Positions 9,093-18,907 of a stretch of DNA of 39,229 nucleotides are shown in pieces. The notes beneath the pieces are model-generated. The model had not been told where the DNA came from and did not search any database. It saw only the letters and a list, made by a program, of their open reading frames with translations. The position numbers and the translations under genes are program-made. The DNA comes from Bryobacterales bacterium (GTDB lineage Bacteria; Acidobacteriota; Terriglobia; Bryobacterales; Bryobacteraceae): assembly GCA_003142185.1 (NCBI GenBank), contig PLOR01000085.1:1-39229 (forward strand), given 5' to 3'. The stretch's first letter is position 1, and each line of letters begins with the position of its first letter.

Positions 9093-12074
9093 ATGTGCTT
9101 ATCCGTAATGTATCGCTCCATTTGGGTGTGTGCATTCGTTTTCTGCCAGGCCACGCAGCTTGATGCGGTCACGCAACGCACCTTCGCGGATGGCTACACT
9201 CGCCGTGTGTGGCAGACCCAGGATGGACTGCCGGAAAACACGGTGCAAGCGTTTGCGCAGACGCCCGATCACTACCTCTGGATCGGGACGAGCGGTGGGC
9301 TGGTGAGATTCGACGGAGCGCGGTTCGTCGTTTTCGATCGCGGAAACACGCCAGAGATACACGAAAACAGTATTTTCTGCCTGACCGTTTCGCGTGACGG
9401 GAGTTTGTGGGCCGGCACGGAGGGTGGCGGTTTGTTCCGGTACCACAACGGCATCTTCCAGGCCTATTCCGCGCCGGGCGGCTTGACGAATGGCTTTGTG
9501 AGGGCTGTTTATGAAGACCGCGAAGGAACTTTGTGGGTCGGGACGGACGACGGCTTGTTTCAGCTTTCCGGTGGGCGCTTCATCCGCACGGACGGCAATG
9601 GCAAGATCCCCGCGCTCGCCGTACATGCTATCCGCGAGGACCATCGAGGCCGCTTGTGGGTTGGTGGCTCCAGGCTTGTGATGATTCAGGGTGGTGAATG
9701 TAAAGAGTTATTGCTCGAAGGCTATCCAAGCGCCACCCGTGTTAAATCCATTCTCGAAACCAGCGACGGAACACTTTGGGTCGGCACAGTGTCAGGGCTC
9801 GAGCGGCGAACGGCCCAAGAGGGTGCGCGTTTCGAGAAACTCCCGGAGGTCGCCAGCACCGTTCGAGTGTTGCGAGAAGATGCTGAGGGCACGCTGTGGA
9901 TTGGCAGCATAGGTGGGGGCTTGCTTCGCTTTCGGGATGGGCGCTTCACACGAGTTACGACTTCCGACGATCCTCCGAGTAGCACCGTGCTGGCCTTGTT
10001 CGAGGACAGCGAACAAAACCTCTGGGGCGGCATGCAGACGGGTCTGTTGCGTTTGAGCAGGACGGCAATGAGTACGTTCCCGCTGCCCGACGTCCAGAAT
10101 GCGGATTTCGGAACGATATACCCCGATCTCGATGGTTCGCTGATTGTGGCGAGCACGGACTTATATCGAATTAATCCGCGACGCGACGATTCGGAACGGA
10201 TCCCTTCCCCGGGGCCCGGGATTCGTGTGCGCAATGTTTTTCGCGACAGCTCAGGCGCTCTGTGGGTCGGCACAGACGGTCATGGAGCATTTCGATCGAA
10301 AGCCGGCAGCCAAGTTCACTACACCACGCGATCCGGCCTGACCAACGATTTTATCCGTGCTTTCCTCGAGAGTCACGACGGTAGCATCTGGATTGGGACC
10401 GACGAGGGCGTCAATCGGTGGCACAACGGCGAGATAACCAGTTACAGGATGGCCGACGGCCTCTGTTATTTCAGCGTTCGTACACTGATGGAGGACAGCA
10501 GGGGCGATCTGTGGATTGGAACCGATCACGGAGTGAGCCATTGGCGAAATGGGAGCTTTCTTCAGGACGAAGTCACGGAGCGGCTTCGTTCGGAGAAGGT
10601 ATGGACCATTCACGAGGATCGGGATGGAGGGCTTTGGTTCGGGACGCGCGGAGGCGGGCTAATTCGCTGGCGAGCGGGGAAGCTGACGTCATTCAACAGT
10701 GGTCAAGGGCTCGCCAGCAATAGCATTTATCAGATTCTTGAAGATGCGCGCGGAACGTTCTGGATGAGCGGACCGACCGGAATTTCTTCGGTTCCCCGGC
10801 ACGATTTGGATTGGCTCGCGGAACACCCGGATTTTCATCCCTCAGTCACGCTTTACGGTCTGTCAGACGGTGTTGAAGCGACGCAAATGCATGGCGGTAC
10901 GCAACCCGCAGGCTGCATCACGGCGAGCGGTGAGCTGTGGTTCCCCAGCAATCGCGGACCGGTTCGAATCCTGCCCGACCAGACGCGTCCACGCGATCTG
11001 CCGCAGGTGGTCATCGAGCAGGTGCTCGTGGACGGCCGCGAGAAGCCGGTTACCGGCCGACTCCTCGTCCCGCCTGGCGATGGCAGACTCGAGATCGACT
11101 ACAGCGCCATACGCCTGCGATCGCAGGAACGCATCCGCTTCCGATATATGCTCGAAGGTTTCGATCGCGACTGGACGGAGCCGCTGAACAGCCGAGTGGC
11201 GAACTATACGAACTTACCGCCGGGAGAGTACCGATTTAGGGTTCAGGCATTCGAAATGAATATGCCGGATAAGGCGACTCAGGCCTGGCTAGGAATCGAT
11301 TGGCGGCCGCATGTTTATCGGACTGGTTGGTTTCTGGCTCTGTGCGCGGCCCTTGCCTTCGCCACGGTTTTGAGCGCCTATCGAATTCGATTGAGTCAGG
11401 TGCATGAGCGATTCGAAGCCGTGCTCGAAGAGAGAAACCGCATAGCGCGCGAGATTCACGACACGGTTATCCAGGGTTGCGCTAGCACTTCGGCTCTGCT
11501 TGAGGCAGTGGTTTCACTCGATCTGGACGAGGCCGGGCCAGTTCGCGCGCTGCTCGATTCGGCTCGGGAGCAGGTCCGCGAGACAATTAACGAGGCGCGG
11601 CGCGCGGTTTGGGATCTTCGTCAGAAGGGGAGCGCTCCTCCCGGACTTAGCCCTTTGCTCGATCAAATGACCAAGCAGATGAGCCAAGTGTCCCATGTGT
11701 CAGTGAAGTTCGAAACGTCGGGCAGGCCGGTAGCGCTGGATGATGGGGTCGCTCACGTCGTCCTCATGGTTGCGCGCGAGGCCGTTTCTAACGCGGTGCG
11801 CCACGCTCAGCCTCAGGTTGTGCGCGTGAGTGTGCATTTCACGGGCGGGAGCGTGCGACTGCAAGTGGTCGACGATGGCCGTGGTTTCGATTCCGAAAAA
11901 GCCTTCACCGCAGACACCGGGCATTTCGGCTTGGTCGGGATGCGTGAGCGGGTTGAAGGCGTGGGCGGCCGTTTCGAGATTACAACTTCGCTGGGAGATG
12001 GAACTGCCCTTTTGATCGAAGTTCCAGTGCGTCCCTTGAGCACCGGGAAGCAACGAATGAGTGTCACGGCATGA
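9093..12074 (+). CDS. Propeller-type (Reg_prop / Y_Y_Y) sensor histidine kinase
   Basis: Membrane sensor of 993 residues. After a short hydrophobic leader come about a dozen repeats of the form LW[IV]GTxxGLxR[FW] (about residues 45-590), the two-component-regulator propeller that folds into large periplasmic beta-propellers. A Y_Y_Y domain follows (about 680-720; FRYMLEGFDRDW, LPPGEYRFRVQAF). One membrane segment (about 743-763) leads to a HisKA_3 domain with His789 in REIHDTVIQG, and a HATPase with DDGRGFD and GHFGLVGMRERV. The periplasmic part resembles that of Bacteroides hybrid two-component systems, which bind plant-glycan oligosaccharides. Here the regulator is a separate, overlapping gene. 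The frame is open 100 codons upstream; ATG 9093 or ATG 9108 are the sensible starts, and neither has an ideal ribosome site. Likely role: sensing glycan for the downstream enzymes. Confidence 0.9.
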   Translation: MCLSVMYRSIWVCAFVFCQATQLDAVTQRTFADGYTRRVWQTQDGLPENTVQAFAQTPDHYLWIGTSGGLVRFDGARFVVFDRGNTPEIHENSIFCLTVSRDGSLWAGTEGGGLFRYHNGIFQAYSAPGGLTNGFVRAVYEDREGTLWVGTDDGLFQLSGGRFIRTDGNGKIPALAVHAIREDHRGRLWVGGSRLVMIQGGECKELLLEGYPSATRVKSILETSDGTLWVGTVSGLERRTAQEGARFEKLPEVASTVRVLREDAEGTLWIGSIGGGLLRFRDGRFTRVTTSDDPPSSTVLALFEDSEQNLWGGMQTGLLRLSRTAMSTFPLPDVQNADFGTIYPDLDGSLIVASTDLYRINPRRDDSERIPSPGPGIRVRNVFRDSSGALWVGTDGHGAFRSKAGSQVHYTTRSGLTNDFIRAFLESHDGSIWIGTDEGVNRWHNGEITSYRMADGLCYFSVRTLMEDSRGDLWIGTDHGVSHWRNGSFLQDEVTERLRSEKVWTIHEDRDGGLWFGTRGGGLIRWRAGKLTSFNSGQGLASNSIYQILEDARGTFWMSGPTGISSVPRHDLDWLAEHPDFHPSVTLYGLSDGVEATQMHGGTQPAGCITASGELWFPSNRGPVRILPDQTRPRDLPQVVIEQVLVDGREKPVTGRLLVPPGDGRLEIDYSAIRLRSQERIRFRYMLEGFDRDWTEPLNSRVANYTNLPPGEYRFRVQAFEMNMPDKATQAWLGIDWRPHVYRTGWFLALCAALAFATVLSAYRIRLSQVHERFEAVLEERNRIAREIHDTVIQGCASTSALLEAVVSLDLDEAGPVRALLDSAREQVRETINEARRAVWDLRQKGSAPPGLSPLLDQMTKQMSQVSHVSVKFETSGRPVALDDGVAHVVLMVAREAVSNAVRHAQPQVVRVSVHFTGGSVRLQVVDDGRGFDSEKAFTADTGHFGLVGMRERVEGVGGRFEITTSLGDGTALLIEVPVRPLSTGKQRMSVTA

Positions 12075-12700
12075 ACCAAGGTCAAAAAATCGGCGTTCTG
12101 GTTGTTGACGATCATCCCATCATGCGTTTGGGTGTCGCTGCCATCATCGGCGCTCGATCGGACATGTGGGTTTGCGCACAAGCCGGCTCGGGAGAAGAAG
12201 CAGTGCTGATGTTCAAAAAACATCATCCCGACGTCACGTTGATGGATCTGCGACTGCCGGGAATGAGTGGAATGGAAGCGATCCGCGCTATCCGTCAGGA
12301 GGATCCTCAGGCAAAGTGCGTTGTGCTGACGACCTATGAAGGGGACGAGGACGTTCATCAAGCATTGGCAGCAGGCGCGCTGGGATATCTGATCAAGGGC
12401 ATGTCGCACGAGACCCTCGTGGATGCTTTGCGCCGAGTGCATTCGGGATCGAGATTTCTGCCCCCTCCGATCATGCGCAGCCTAGCCGATCGCACTCCCA
12501 ACTCGGAGTTGACTCCGCGAGAGCGCGAAGTACTTTCTTTGATGGCGCGCGGGAAGAGCAACAAGGAGATCGGCAGCGCACTCGGCATTACAGAAGCTAC
12601 CGTGAAATGCCATGTCAGCGTGATCCTGCTGCGACTGGAGGTCAATGATCGCACGCAAGCGGTCATCGTCGCTTTACAGCGAGGATTGGAGCACCTGTAG
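12071..12700 (+). CDS. NarL/LuxR-family response regulator
   Basis: Cytoplasmic DNA-binding regulator of 209 residues. The receiver domain (1-120) has VVDDHP, phosphoacceptor Asp59 in LMDLRLPG, and Lys in the LIKGM segment. A LuxR-type helix-turn-helix occupies about 145-205: LTPREREVLSLMARGKSNKEI then ATVKCHVSVILLRLEV. HisKA_3 kinases pair with this class of regulator, and the ATG overlaps the stop of the sensor kinase by 4 bases (ATGA), so the pair is cognate. The glycoside hydrolase and receptor genes directly downstream are the likely targets. The helix-turn-helix shows no missing key positions. Confidence 0.94.
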   Translation: MNQGQKIGVLVVDDHPIMRLGVAAIIGARSDMWVCAQAGSGEEAVLMFKKHHPDVTLMDLRLPGMSGMEAIRAIRQEDPQAKCVVLTTYEGDEDVHQALAAGALGYLIKGMSHETLVDALRRVHSGSRFLPPPIMRSLADRTPNSELTPREREVLSLMARGKSNKEIGSALGITEATVKCHVSVILLRLEVNDRTQAVIVALQRGLEHL

Positions 12701-12753
12701 ACCACGCACAAAACCACGTCCGGAGGCCGACTGGATGTACGACCTTAGTTGGA

Positions 12754-12781
12754 TTGCAAAGTTTCCCTCTGCCGGTATATT
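12754..12781 (+). promoter_or_regulatory. Candidate sigma-70-type promoter of the GH35 gene
   Basis: TTGCAA (12754-12759) and TATATT (12776-12781) are separated by 16 bases and lie 35 bases before the GH35 start codon, in the only gap between the regulator and the hydrolase. Consensus match is good for a GC-rich genome, but it is seen by eye only. No operator repeat for the upstream regulator is evident. Confidence 0.4.
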
Positions 12782-12816
12782 GATAGTTTCAATGCGAAGC
12801 ATCAGGATACTTGGTG

Positions 12817-15282
12817 ATGAGAGACAACCTTGGAATTCGATTCACATTTGCGCTTCTGGCTGGATTTGGCGTCTTGTTTTGTATCAGTTCCAGAGGAGTG
12901 TGCCAGGATAACGATTCATCATTGCTGATCGACGTAAGCCAGCCTGCCGCTCCGCCGGAACCCCTTCCATTTGCGGTTGGAGGTCGAGCACCGGACGGGC
13001 ACGTGCTTTCGGCGAACAGCCGGTATCTGCTTAAGGACGGGACTCCCTGGTTTCCCGTAATGGGCGAGTTCCATTATGCGCGCTACGCCGAAAGTGGCTG
13101 GGAAGAAGAAATCTTGAAGATGAAAGCTGGCGGCGTGCAGGTTGTTTCGACGTATATCTTCTGGATATACCATGAAGAAACCGAAGGTCAGTTTGACTGG
13201 ATGGCTCAACGGAACCTCCGCCGGTTTGTCCAACTTTGCGCGAAACATGGATTGTACGTTTGGATCCGGGTTGGACCCTGGGCTCACGGTGAAGTACGCA
13301 ATGGCGGCCTTCCGGATTGGTTGATTCAGAAATACCCCACTCGCCAAAATGACCCAGCCTATCTTCGCTATGTTCGTCGTTTCTACGAACAAATTGGCCG
13401 GCAAACGAAGGGATTGTTCTGGAAAGAGGGTGGCCCCATCATCGGTGTTCAAATCGAGAACGAATATCACGAGCGTGGACCAGGTAAAGGGCCCGAGCAC
13501 ATGCTGACGCTCCTCCGGATAGCGCACGAAGCGGGTCTCGACGCGCCCTTTTATACCGCGACCGGCTGGGATGCCGCGGAGGTTCCGCAGCAGCAGTTCC
13601 TGCCGGTGTTCGGGGGATATGCAGACGCTTTTTGGGGCCGAAGTTTGCAGAAACTACCACCCAACGCGAATTACTTCTTCACTCCCATTCGTTGCGACGA
13701 AAATGTGGGTGACGACCTGCGGGCCATACGCCCGGACCTTGACGCCCGTTTCGTTTCCTATCCTTTCCTGACGGCGGAGATGGGCGGCGGCATGGAGATG
13801 TCTTATCACCGGCGACTCGTACTCACCGCGGACGACGTGGCCGCCATGGTTCTGGTCAAGTTGGGATCGGGCGTGACGTTGTATGGCTACTACATGTTTC
13901 ATGGTGGAACCAATCCGGATGGCAAACGCACAACTCTACAGGAGTCCCAGGCCACGGGTTATCCCAACGATCTCCCGGTGAAATCCTATGACTACCAGGC
14001 TCCTTTTGGTGAGTTTGGACAGATGAATCCCTCGCTCCGGGACCTGAAGACATTTCACCTGTTTCTGGATGATTTCGGTTCCAGCCTGGCGACGATGACT
14101 GCGTATTTTCCGGACCGCATGCCGGCGAGCAAGAGCGATACCGCGACTCCTCGTGTGGCGGCACGTTTCGAGGGAGATCATGGTTTCGTGTTCATCAACA
14201 ACTACCAGAGGAATTATCCGCTACCCGCGCGAAAGAATTTCCAGGTTCGTTTGAAAACAGCCGCGGGCGAAATGAAGGTGCCGCGGCATCCGACGGAAAT
14301 CCCCAGCGGTGCCTATGTCATGTGGCCCGTGAATCTCAATTTGGGAGGAACCTTGCTTCAGTATTCGACCGCGCAACTCCTCTGCCGATTGGGAGAACCG
14401 AATACCTATGTGTTCTTTGCCTGGCCGGGCCTGCCAGCGGAGTTTGCGTTCGAATCCGCCGCGGATGAGATTATCGAAGCTCCGCATGCCAGAATCGAAC
14501 GTGAGAACCATCACATCATTGTTGACGGTGTCGAACCGGGAACGCAGGCCGCCATACACATCCGGAAGGCCGGGGGCCGGGAAATCCAGATCATCGTGCT
14601 TTCTCGAGAAATGGCACGCGATGCGTGGAAGGCGAATTTGGCTGGTCGCGCGCGATTGTTACTGTCAGCCGCCGACCTCTATTTCACTTCCGACGCCGTC
14701 CATCTCAGCACCACCGACCCCAGTCAGTTAGCGTTCGAGATTCTCCCGAGGCCCGATGCCACGCCGACAGGATTCATCGCCTCCGGTCCTGATGGTCTCT
14801 TCGAGCAATACCAGAGTCACGTAAAGTCAGAAACGGTACGAGCGACGGTTAAGAAACTCCGCGATGCAAAGGTTCGCCCGCCGGTTCGTATGGGCAAGGA
14901 AGTGGCTGAGGCGCCGGAGGCCGAGGCGTTCAATGGCGCCGCCGAATGGAGGATTCAGGTTCCAGCGATCACTTCTCCGGCGGTGCGAAATGTGTTTTTG
15001 AGGATCACCTACATGGGTGACATCGCTCGCGTCTATGCCGATGGCAAACTGGCGACGGATGACTTCTATAAGGGAACGCCCTTCGAAATCGCGTTGCGCC
15101 GGTTTTCGGCCCCGGAAGCGGACGAAACCCTGAGACTGCAAATCCTCCCGATGAAAAAGGATGCTCCGATTTACTTGCCCGCCGGAGCCAACATCTCTTT
15201 CCCTCCCTGTGGCCAAGTTGCTGAACTGCAAGACGTTCAAGTGGTCCCGGAATACCAGGCTGTTGCGGAGTTGGGCAGATGA
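12817..15282 (+). CDS. Secreted GH35 beta-galactosidase
   Basis: Retaining beta-galactosidase of family GH35, 821 residues, with an N-terminal signal peptide ending near GVCQ, so periplasmic or exported. Family features: GEFHYARYAESGWEEEI near residue 80, WIRVGPWAHGE, then GPIIGVQIENEY with acid/base Glu216, and FLTAEMGGG with nucleophile Glu321. The C-terminal half holds beta-sandwich domains typical of long GH35 enzymes. The open frame begins at a TTG two codons earlier, but the ATG at 12817 has CAGGA at a normal distance. It would remove terminal beta-linked galactose from oligosaccharides released by the GH53 enzymes encoded about 5 kb downstream. A candidate promoter precedes it, and the gap to the receptor gene is 234 bases. 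Confidence 0.93.
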   Translation: MRDNLGIRFTFALLAGFGVLFCISSRGVCQDNDSSLLIDVSQPAAPPEPLPFAVGGRAPDGHVLSANSRYLLKDGTPWFPVMGEFHYARYAESGWEEEILKMKAGGVQVVSTYIFWIYHEETEGQFDWMAQRNLRRFVQLCAKHGLYVWIRVGPWAHGEVRNGGLPDWLIQKYPTRQNDPAYLRYVRRFYEQIGRQTKGLFWKEGGPIIGVQIENEYHERGPGKGPEHMLTLLRIAHEAGLDAPFYTATGWDAAEVPQQQFLPVFGGYADAFWGRSLQKLPPNANYFFTPIRCDENVGDDLRAIRPDLDARFVSYPFLTAEMGGGMEMSYHRRLVLTADDVAAMVLVKLGSGVTLYGYYMFHGGTNPDGKRTTLQESQATGYPNDLPVKSYDYQAPFGEFGQMNPSLRDLKTFHLFLDDFGSSLATMTAYFPDRMPASKSDTATPRVAARFEGDHGFVFINNYQRNYPLPARKNFQVRLKTAAGEMKVPRHPTEIPSGAYVMWPVNLNLGGTLLQYSTAQLLCRLGEPNTYVFFAWPGLPAEFAFESAADEIIEAPHARIERENHHIIVDGVEPGTQAAIHIRKAGGREIQIIVLSREMARDAWKANLAGRARLLLSAADLYFTSDAVHLSTTDPSQLAFEILPRPDATPTGFIASGPDGLFEQYQSHVKSETVRATVKKLRDAKVRPPVRMGKEVAEAPEAEAFNGAAEWRIQVPAITSPAVRNVFLRITYMGDIARVYADGKLATDDFYKGTPFEIALRRFSAPEADETLRLQILPMKKDAPIYLPAGANISFPPCGQVAELQDVQVVPEYQAVAELGR

Positions 15283-15505
15283 GCCCCACGGCGAGAACCT
15301 CCGCCACAAGGGCGGACGGAGAAAATCAGTTGCGTACCCCGACGGCTATCCGTCGTGCACAAGGATCGATGCTTTCAAGCGGCAGTCCTACTTTAGACGG
15401 ATTTCTTCGCCGGGAAACAGGTCGTAGAATCAATCGGTTGCCCTTACGCGGATTGTCAGGTATCCGAGCGTTGGGTGCGGGCGATTGGTGGGATTCTCAG
15501 TTCTC
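15283..15505 (+). promoter_or_regulatory. Leader region between GH35 and receptor genes with two small hairpins
   Basis: The gap holds CCGCC-ACAAG-GGCGG (15301-15315) and CGACGG-CTAT-CCGTCG (15340-15355), both perfect stems. Neither is followed by a T run, so they are not canonical terminators. They may be an mRNA processing or partial attenuation site between enzyme and receptor transcripts. I see no clear promoter here and no coding sequence. Confidence 0.3.
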
Positions 15506-15511
15506 AGGAGG
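15506..15511 (+). promoter_or_regulatory. Shine-Dalgarno site fixing a GTG start
   Basis: AGGAGG lies 5 bases before the GTG at 15517. The open frame extends 14 codons further upstream to another GTG, but this strong site and the signal peptide that follows choose the inner GTG as the start of the receptor. Confidence 0.75.
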
Positions 15512-15516
15512 CTCAA

Positions 15517-18500
15517 GTGATTGATTTGACGGTGCTTCATCGGTACAGTCTCAGAGTTTTGCTGGCGGCGGCGATCTTATTCGCCCCTCTCGCCAGAGCC
15601 CAAAACGCGAACACGGGGGAACTCAAAGGCTCCGTGGCGGATTCTTTGGGAGCCCTTGTTCCGGGAGCGGCGGTCTCGATCAAGAACGTGCAGACCGGTG
15701 TCGTCACTCCAACGGCGACGAACCAGTCCGGCCTGTACGATGTGCCGTTTCTGGCGCCGGGCAGCTATACAGTCACATTCTCGAAGCAACGCTTTCGCGA
15801 TTTTGTCCGCGAAGGCATTGTTCTCCAGATCGAGACAATCGAAATTAGCGCGACGCTCCAAGTCGGCGCTTCCACCCAGGAAATTGTGGTGAACGCAGCG
15901 TCGCCGCTGGTTGAAACGGAGACAACCGAGCAGCACGTGAGCCTGAACTCCCAGGCGATTGACTCGGCGCCTATCGTTGGCACCGACTGGCGCGCGGAGT
16001 TGACTCAGCTTATTCCCGGCGTGAATACCGGCGGAGGCGCTGGGGAAGCCGCCGGCCAGGGGGTCGGAATCAACGGCACGCAGGGATACAATATCAACTA
16101 TTTGTCTGACGGTTCGGCTGCCACCGCTCCGAGAGACTTCAACAGCAGCAACTTCATCCCGCCCATTGACTCCATTTCCGAGGTAAGCATCAATTCAGGC
16201 AATGCACCCGCGCAGTATGGCAATGGTCTCACTTCGATTAATGTGATCACGAAAAGCGGGACCAACCATTGGCACGGCAGCGCATATGAATTCGATCAAA
16301 ACACCGCGCTGAACGCCAGAGGTTTTTACAATCACACGGGGTCGAAGGCCGTGGAGCACTGGAATAACTACGGCGGCAGCGTGGGCGGGCCGATCAAGAA
16401 GAACAAGCTGTTTTTCTTCTTCAACTACCAGCGCAACCCTTCGTCCGCTCCAACTTCCGGACTCTATAGTTACCCGACCGCTGCCATGGAAGCGGGCAAT
16501 TTTTCCGGAATCCGAGGCTCCACAGGAGCCGCCTTCAGTCCCACCGGCACCCTGCTGGGAACCTACGATCCCGTGGCATTGAAGCTTCAGAGCTACTTCC
16601 CCGGGGCTACCGCTCCGGGATGGGTTTCGGGATGCCCCACTTCACCAAGCTGCCCCACAATCAACAATTTCGTGTTTAACGGCACCAGTCCGAATACGGC
16701 CACCTGGTATACAGGCAAGGTCGACTACAATATCTCGGACAGCCAAAGACTCTCGTTTAGCTTCAACTATTTTCCCACTGTGTCGTCTTATGTCCCCGCG
16801 GATCCTCTGTACCCCAACGACGCCACGTCGTATTCCCAAGGGCAAACCGACAATCTGACCGGACAACTCACGTATATCTACACGATCACCCCGACGGTGC
16901 TGAACGAGTTTCGTCTGGGTGCAAACCGCGAGCTTGATAAGTACAAGCCGCCCTCCCTCGATAAGAACGATCCAACCTCGCTTGGCCTTGAGCCGGCCTA
17001 TGGCACCAATTCTCCGGCCAACGTGTTTCCCAAAATCACGATTGATAGCGGAGCGGGCGTTGGATGCGTCGCTTTGGGTTCCGGATGCGGCGAAAATGGT
17101 AACATAGATGCCGCTCTGGGCCAAGGTGTGTACAACGTCTCCGATGTCATCACGCTCATTCGCGGCAGGCACACCATCAAGGTTGGCGGCGAGTACGACA
17201 AAGATTACCAGGACTATACGAGCTGGGGGGATATCAGCTCGGGTAATTTCGAATTCAACGGAGGCGTCACCGGAATCCCGTACGCCGACTTTCTGGCTGG
17301 CGACGTTTACGGATGGTATGTCTACGATTCCGACGCAACCAGCGCTCACATGTGGAATTCGGCGGTGTTCGCCAGTGACGACTTCAAGGTCACATCGCAT
17401 CTGACGCTGAACTTGGGTCTCCGCTGGCAGATGCAGTCTGGATGGGGCGTGAATCACAACCTGTTCGGCAATTACGACCCCTATCTGCCTAATTCCGCGG
17501 ATGGCGGGGCCTACAAAGGCGCCATCCTCTTTGGCGGGCAGAGCGATACGCAATATGGAGGGTCGACAAGCAACATGTCGACAATCCAAAACGGCGATTA
17601 CAAGGAATTCGCACCCCGAGTTGGTGTCGCTTGGGCACCCCGCGAGAAGTGGTCCATCCGGGCCAGCTACGGTATTTTTGACGCGGCGCGCGATGCCGAG
17701 AATTACACCGATGGCGCGCTCGGCCTCGGCTTCAATCCCCACAACAACGGAAATGGGGGATATGTCAACGGGAGCTATGCATGGAAACTGGCAGTAGGGC
17801 CGCCTGCCGGGACAGTGGTCTATCCGACGCTTCAAACTCTCTCGCCGGAAATCGACAACTATAGCTCCGTGGAGTATTACCCGCGTAACATACCTACCGA
17901 TTACGTGCAGCAGTTTCTCCTCAGTGTTCAGCACCAGTTTGCGGGTGGCATCCTGGTGGACGCAGGCTACTTCAACACGCGCGGCAAGAACCTGAACTTT
18001 GCAACCGATATCAACCAGGCTCCGGTATCCAAATTGGGGTGCACGGGCTATAACTGCGGGAACCCCAACCCCATATTCAACTCTATTGCGGCTCAGAACT
18101 ACACAGGATGGTCGAATTACAACGCACTGCAAGTACACCTGGAAAAGAGGATGTCGCAGGGCGTGACCTTCCAGGCCAATTACACTTGGTCGAAAGCGCT
18201 CGACACCGGCACCGGGAACGGTCACGGATCGGGCGTCGATATCTACCAGAACGCATACGTCCCGGCCGCCAATTACGGTTTGGCGGACTTCAATACGACG
18301 AATTTCCTGACCGCTCAGATCGTCTACGAACTGCCGTTCGGCGGCGGGCGCCAGTTTGCGCTTCACGGCGTGGCGGACCAGATCGCGGGTGGCTGGCGCG
18401 TCTCCACTATCTTCCAGTGGCACGGGGGTGTTCCGTTTACCCCGGTGATCCAGAATTCGGTTGCTGAGGGTATTGACACAGGGCTCGACTCATCGCTCAG

Positions 18501-18879
18501 CGCCGGCTCCACGCTATATCCCGAGCTAATCGGCAACCCGAAGCTGTCAAATCCAACAATCAAGGAGTGGTTCAATCCCGCGGCCTACACCAACCCGGCG
18601 CCTGGGACCTTTGGCGACAACGGGCGCATGACCCTGATCGGGCCGGGCTTCTTTAACGCAGATTTCAGCATCGGAAAGAGTTTTTCCCTTCACCGCGAGG
18701 GGATGAAACTGGAAATCAGGGCTGACATGTATAACGTGTTCAATCATGTCAACTACGCTAACCCGGATGCGAACGTTGGCTACACCAACGGCGTATTGGC
18801 CGATAGCACGGCTGGCGTAATCACGGGCCCCGAAGGCGGCCAGCGCATCATACAAGTGGGCGGTCACTTCACGTTCTGA
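15517..18879 (+). CDS. Oar-type TonB-dependent receptor of the galactan locus
   Basis: Outer-membrane receptor of 1120 residues, starting at GTG with a strong ribosome site. A signal peptide ends at LARAQ. A CarboxypepD_reg-like domain follows (about 30-115; LKGSVADSLGALVPGA, FLAPGSYTVTF), then a plug with NVITKSGTNHWHGSAYEF near residue 245, then a long barrel. The chain ends VGGHFTF, with terminal Phe as expected for outer-membrane proteins. It sits between GH35 and the GH53 genes on the same strand, so import or surface capture of galacto-oligosaccharides is the natural inference, though substrate is not encoded in any motif I can name. It belongs to the same type as the receptor at 5274-8792 but is clearly diverged. 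A strong terminator follows 29 bases after the stop. A 593-codon open frame on the opposite strand (16642-18423) is a shadow. Confidence 0.92.
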   Translation: MIDLTVLHRYSLRVLLAAAILFAPLARAQNANTGELKGSVADSLGALVPGAAVSIKNVQTGVVTPTATNQSGLYDVPFLAPGSYTVTFSKQRFRDFVREGIVLQIETIEISATLQVGASTQEIVVNAASPLVETETTEQHVSLNSQAIDSAPIVGTDWRAELTQLIPGVNTGGGAGEAAGQGVGINGTQGYNINYLSDGSAATAPRDFNSSNFIPPIDSISEVSINSGNAPAQYGNGLTSINVITKSGTNHWHGSAYEFDQNTALNARGFYNHTGSKAVEHWNNYGGSVGGPIKKNKLFFFFNYQRNPSSAPTSGLYSYPTAAMEAGNFSGIRGSTGAAFSPTGTLLGTYDPVALKLQSYFPGATAPGWVSGCPTSPSCPTINNFVFNGTSPNTATWYTGKVDYNISDSQRLSFSFNYFPTVSSYVPADPLYPNDATSYSQGQTDNLTGQLTYIYTITPTVLNEFRLGANRELDKYKPPSLDKNDPTSLGLEPAYGTNSPANVFPKITIDSGAGVGCVALGSGCGENGNIDAALGQGVYNVSDVITLIRGRHTIKVGGEYDKDYQDYTSWGDISSGNFEFNGGVTGIPYADFLAGDVYGWYVYDSDATSAHMWNSAVFASDDFKVTSHLTLNLGLRWQMQSGWGVNHNLFGNYDPYLPNSADGGAYKGAILFGGQSDTQYGGSTSNMSTIQNGDYKEFAPRVGVAWAPREKWSIRASYGIFDAARDAENYTDGALGLGFNPHNNGNGGYVNGSYAWKLAVGPPAGTVVYPTLQTLSPEIDNYSSVEYYPRNIPTDYVQQFLLSVQHQFAGGILVDAGYFNTRGKNLNFATDINQAPVSKLGCTGYNCGNPNPIFNSIAAQNYTGWSNYNALQVHLEKRMSQGVTFQANYTWSKALDTGTGNGHGSGVDIYQNAYVPAANYGLADFNTTNFLTAQIVYELPFGGGRQFALHGVADQIAGGWRVSTIFQWHGGVPFTPVIQNSVAEGIDTGLDSSLSAGSTLYPELIGNPKLSNPTIKEWFNPAAYTNPAPGTFGDNGRMTLIGPGFFNADFSIGKSFSLHREGMKLEIRADMYNVFNHVNYANPDANVGYTNGVLADSTAGVITGPEGGQRIIQVGGHFTF

Positions 18880-18907
18880 GCTCACCGCCGGAGTTTGACT
18901 AACCCCC

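Noticed and set aside
15340-15355. CGACGG-CTAT-CCGTCG hairpin as a terminator after GH35
   Set aside because: No T run follows it, so it does not meet the rho-independent pattern; kept only as a hairpin in the leader region.
16642-18423. 593-codon open frame on the minus strand
   Set aside because: Antisense to the second receptor gene, with no domain, signal or ribosome site; the receptor is intact from signal peptide to terminal Phe.
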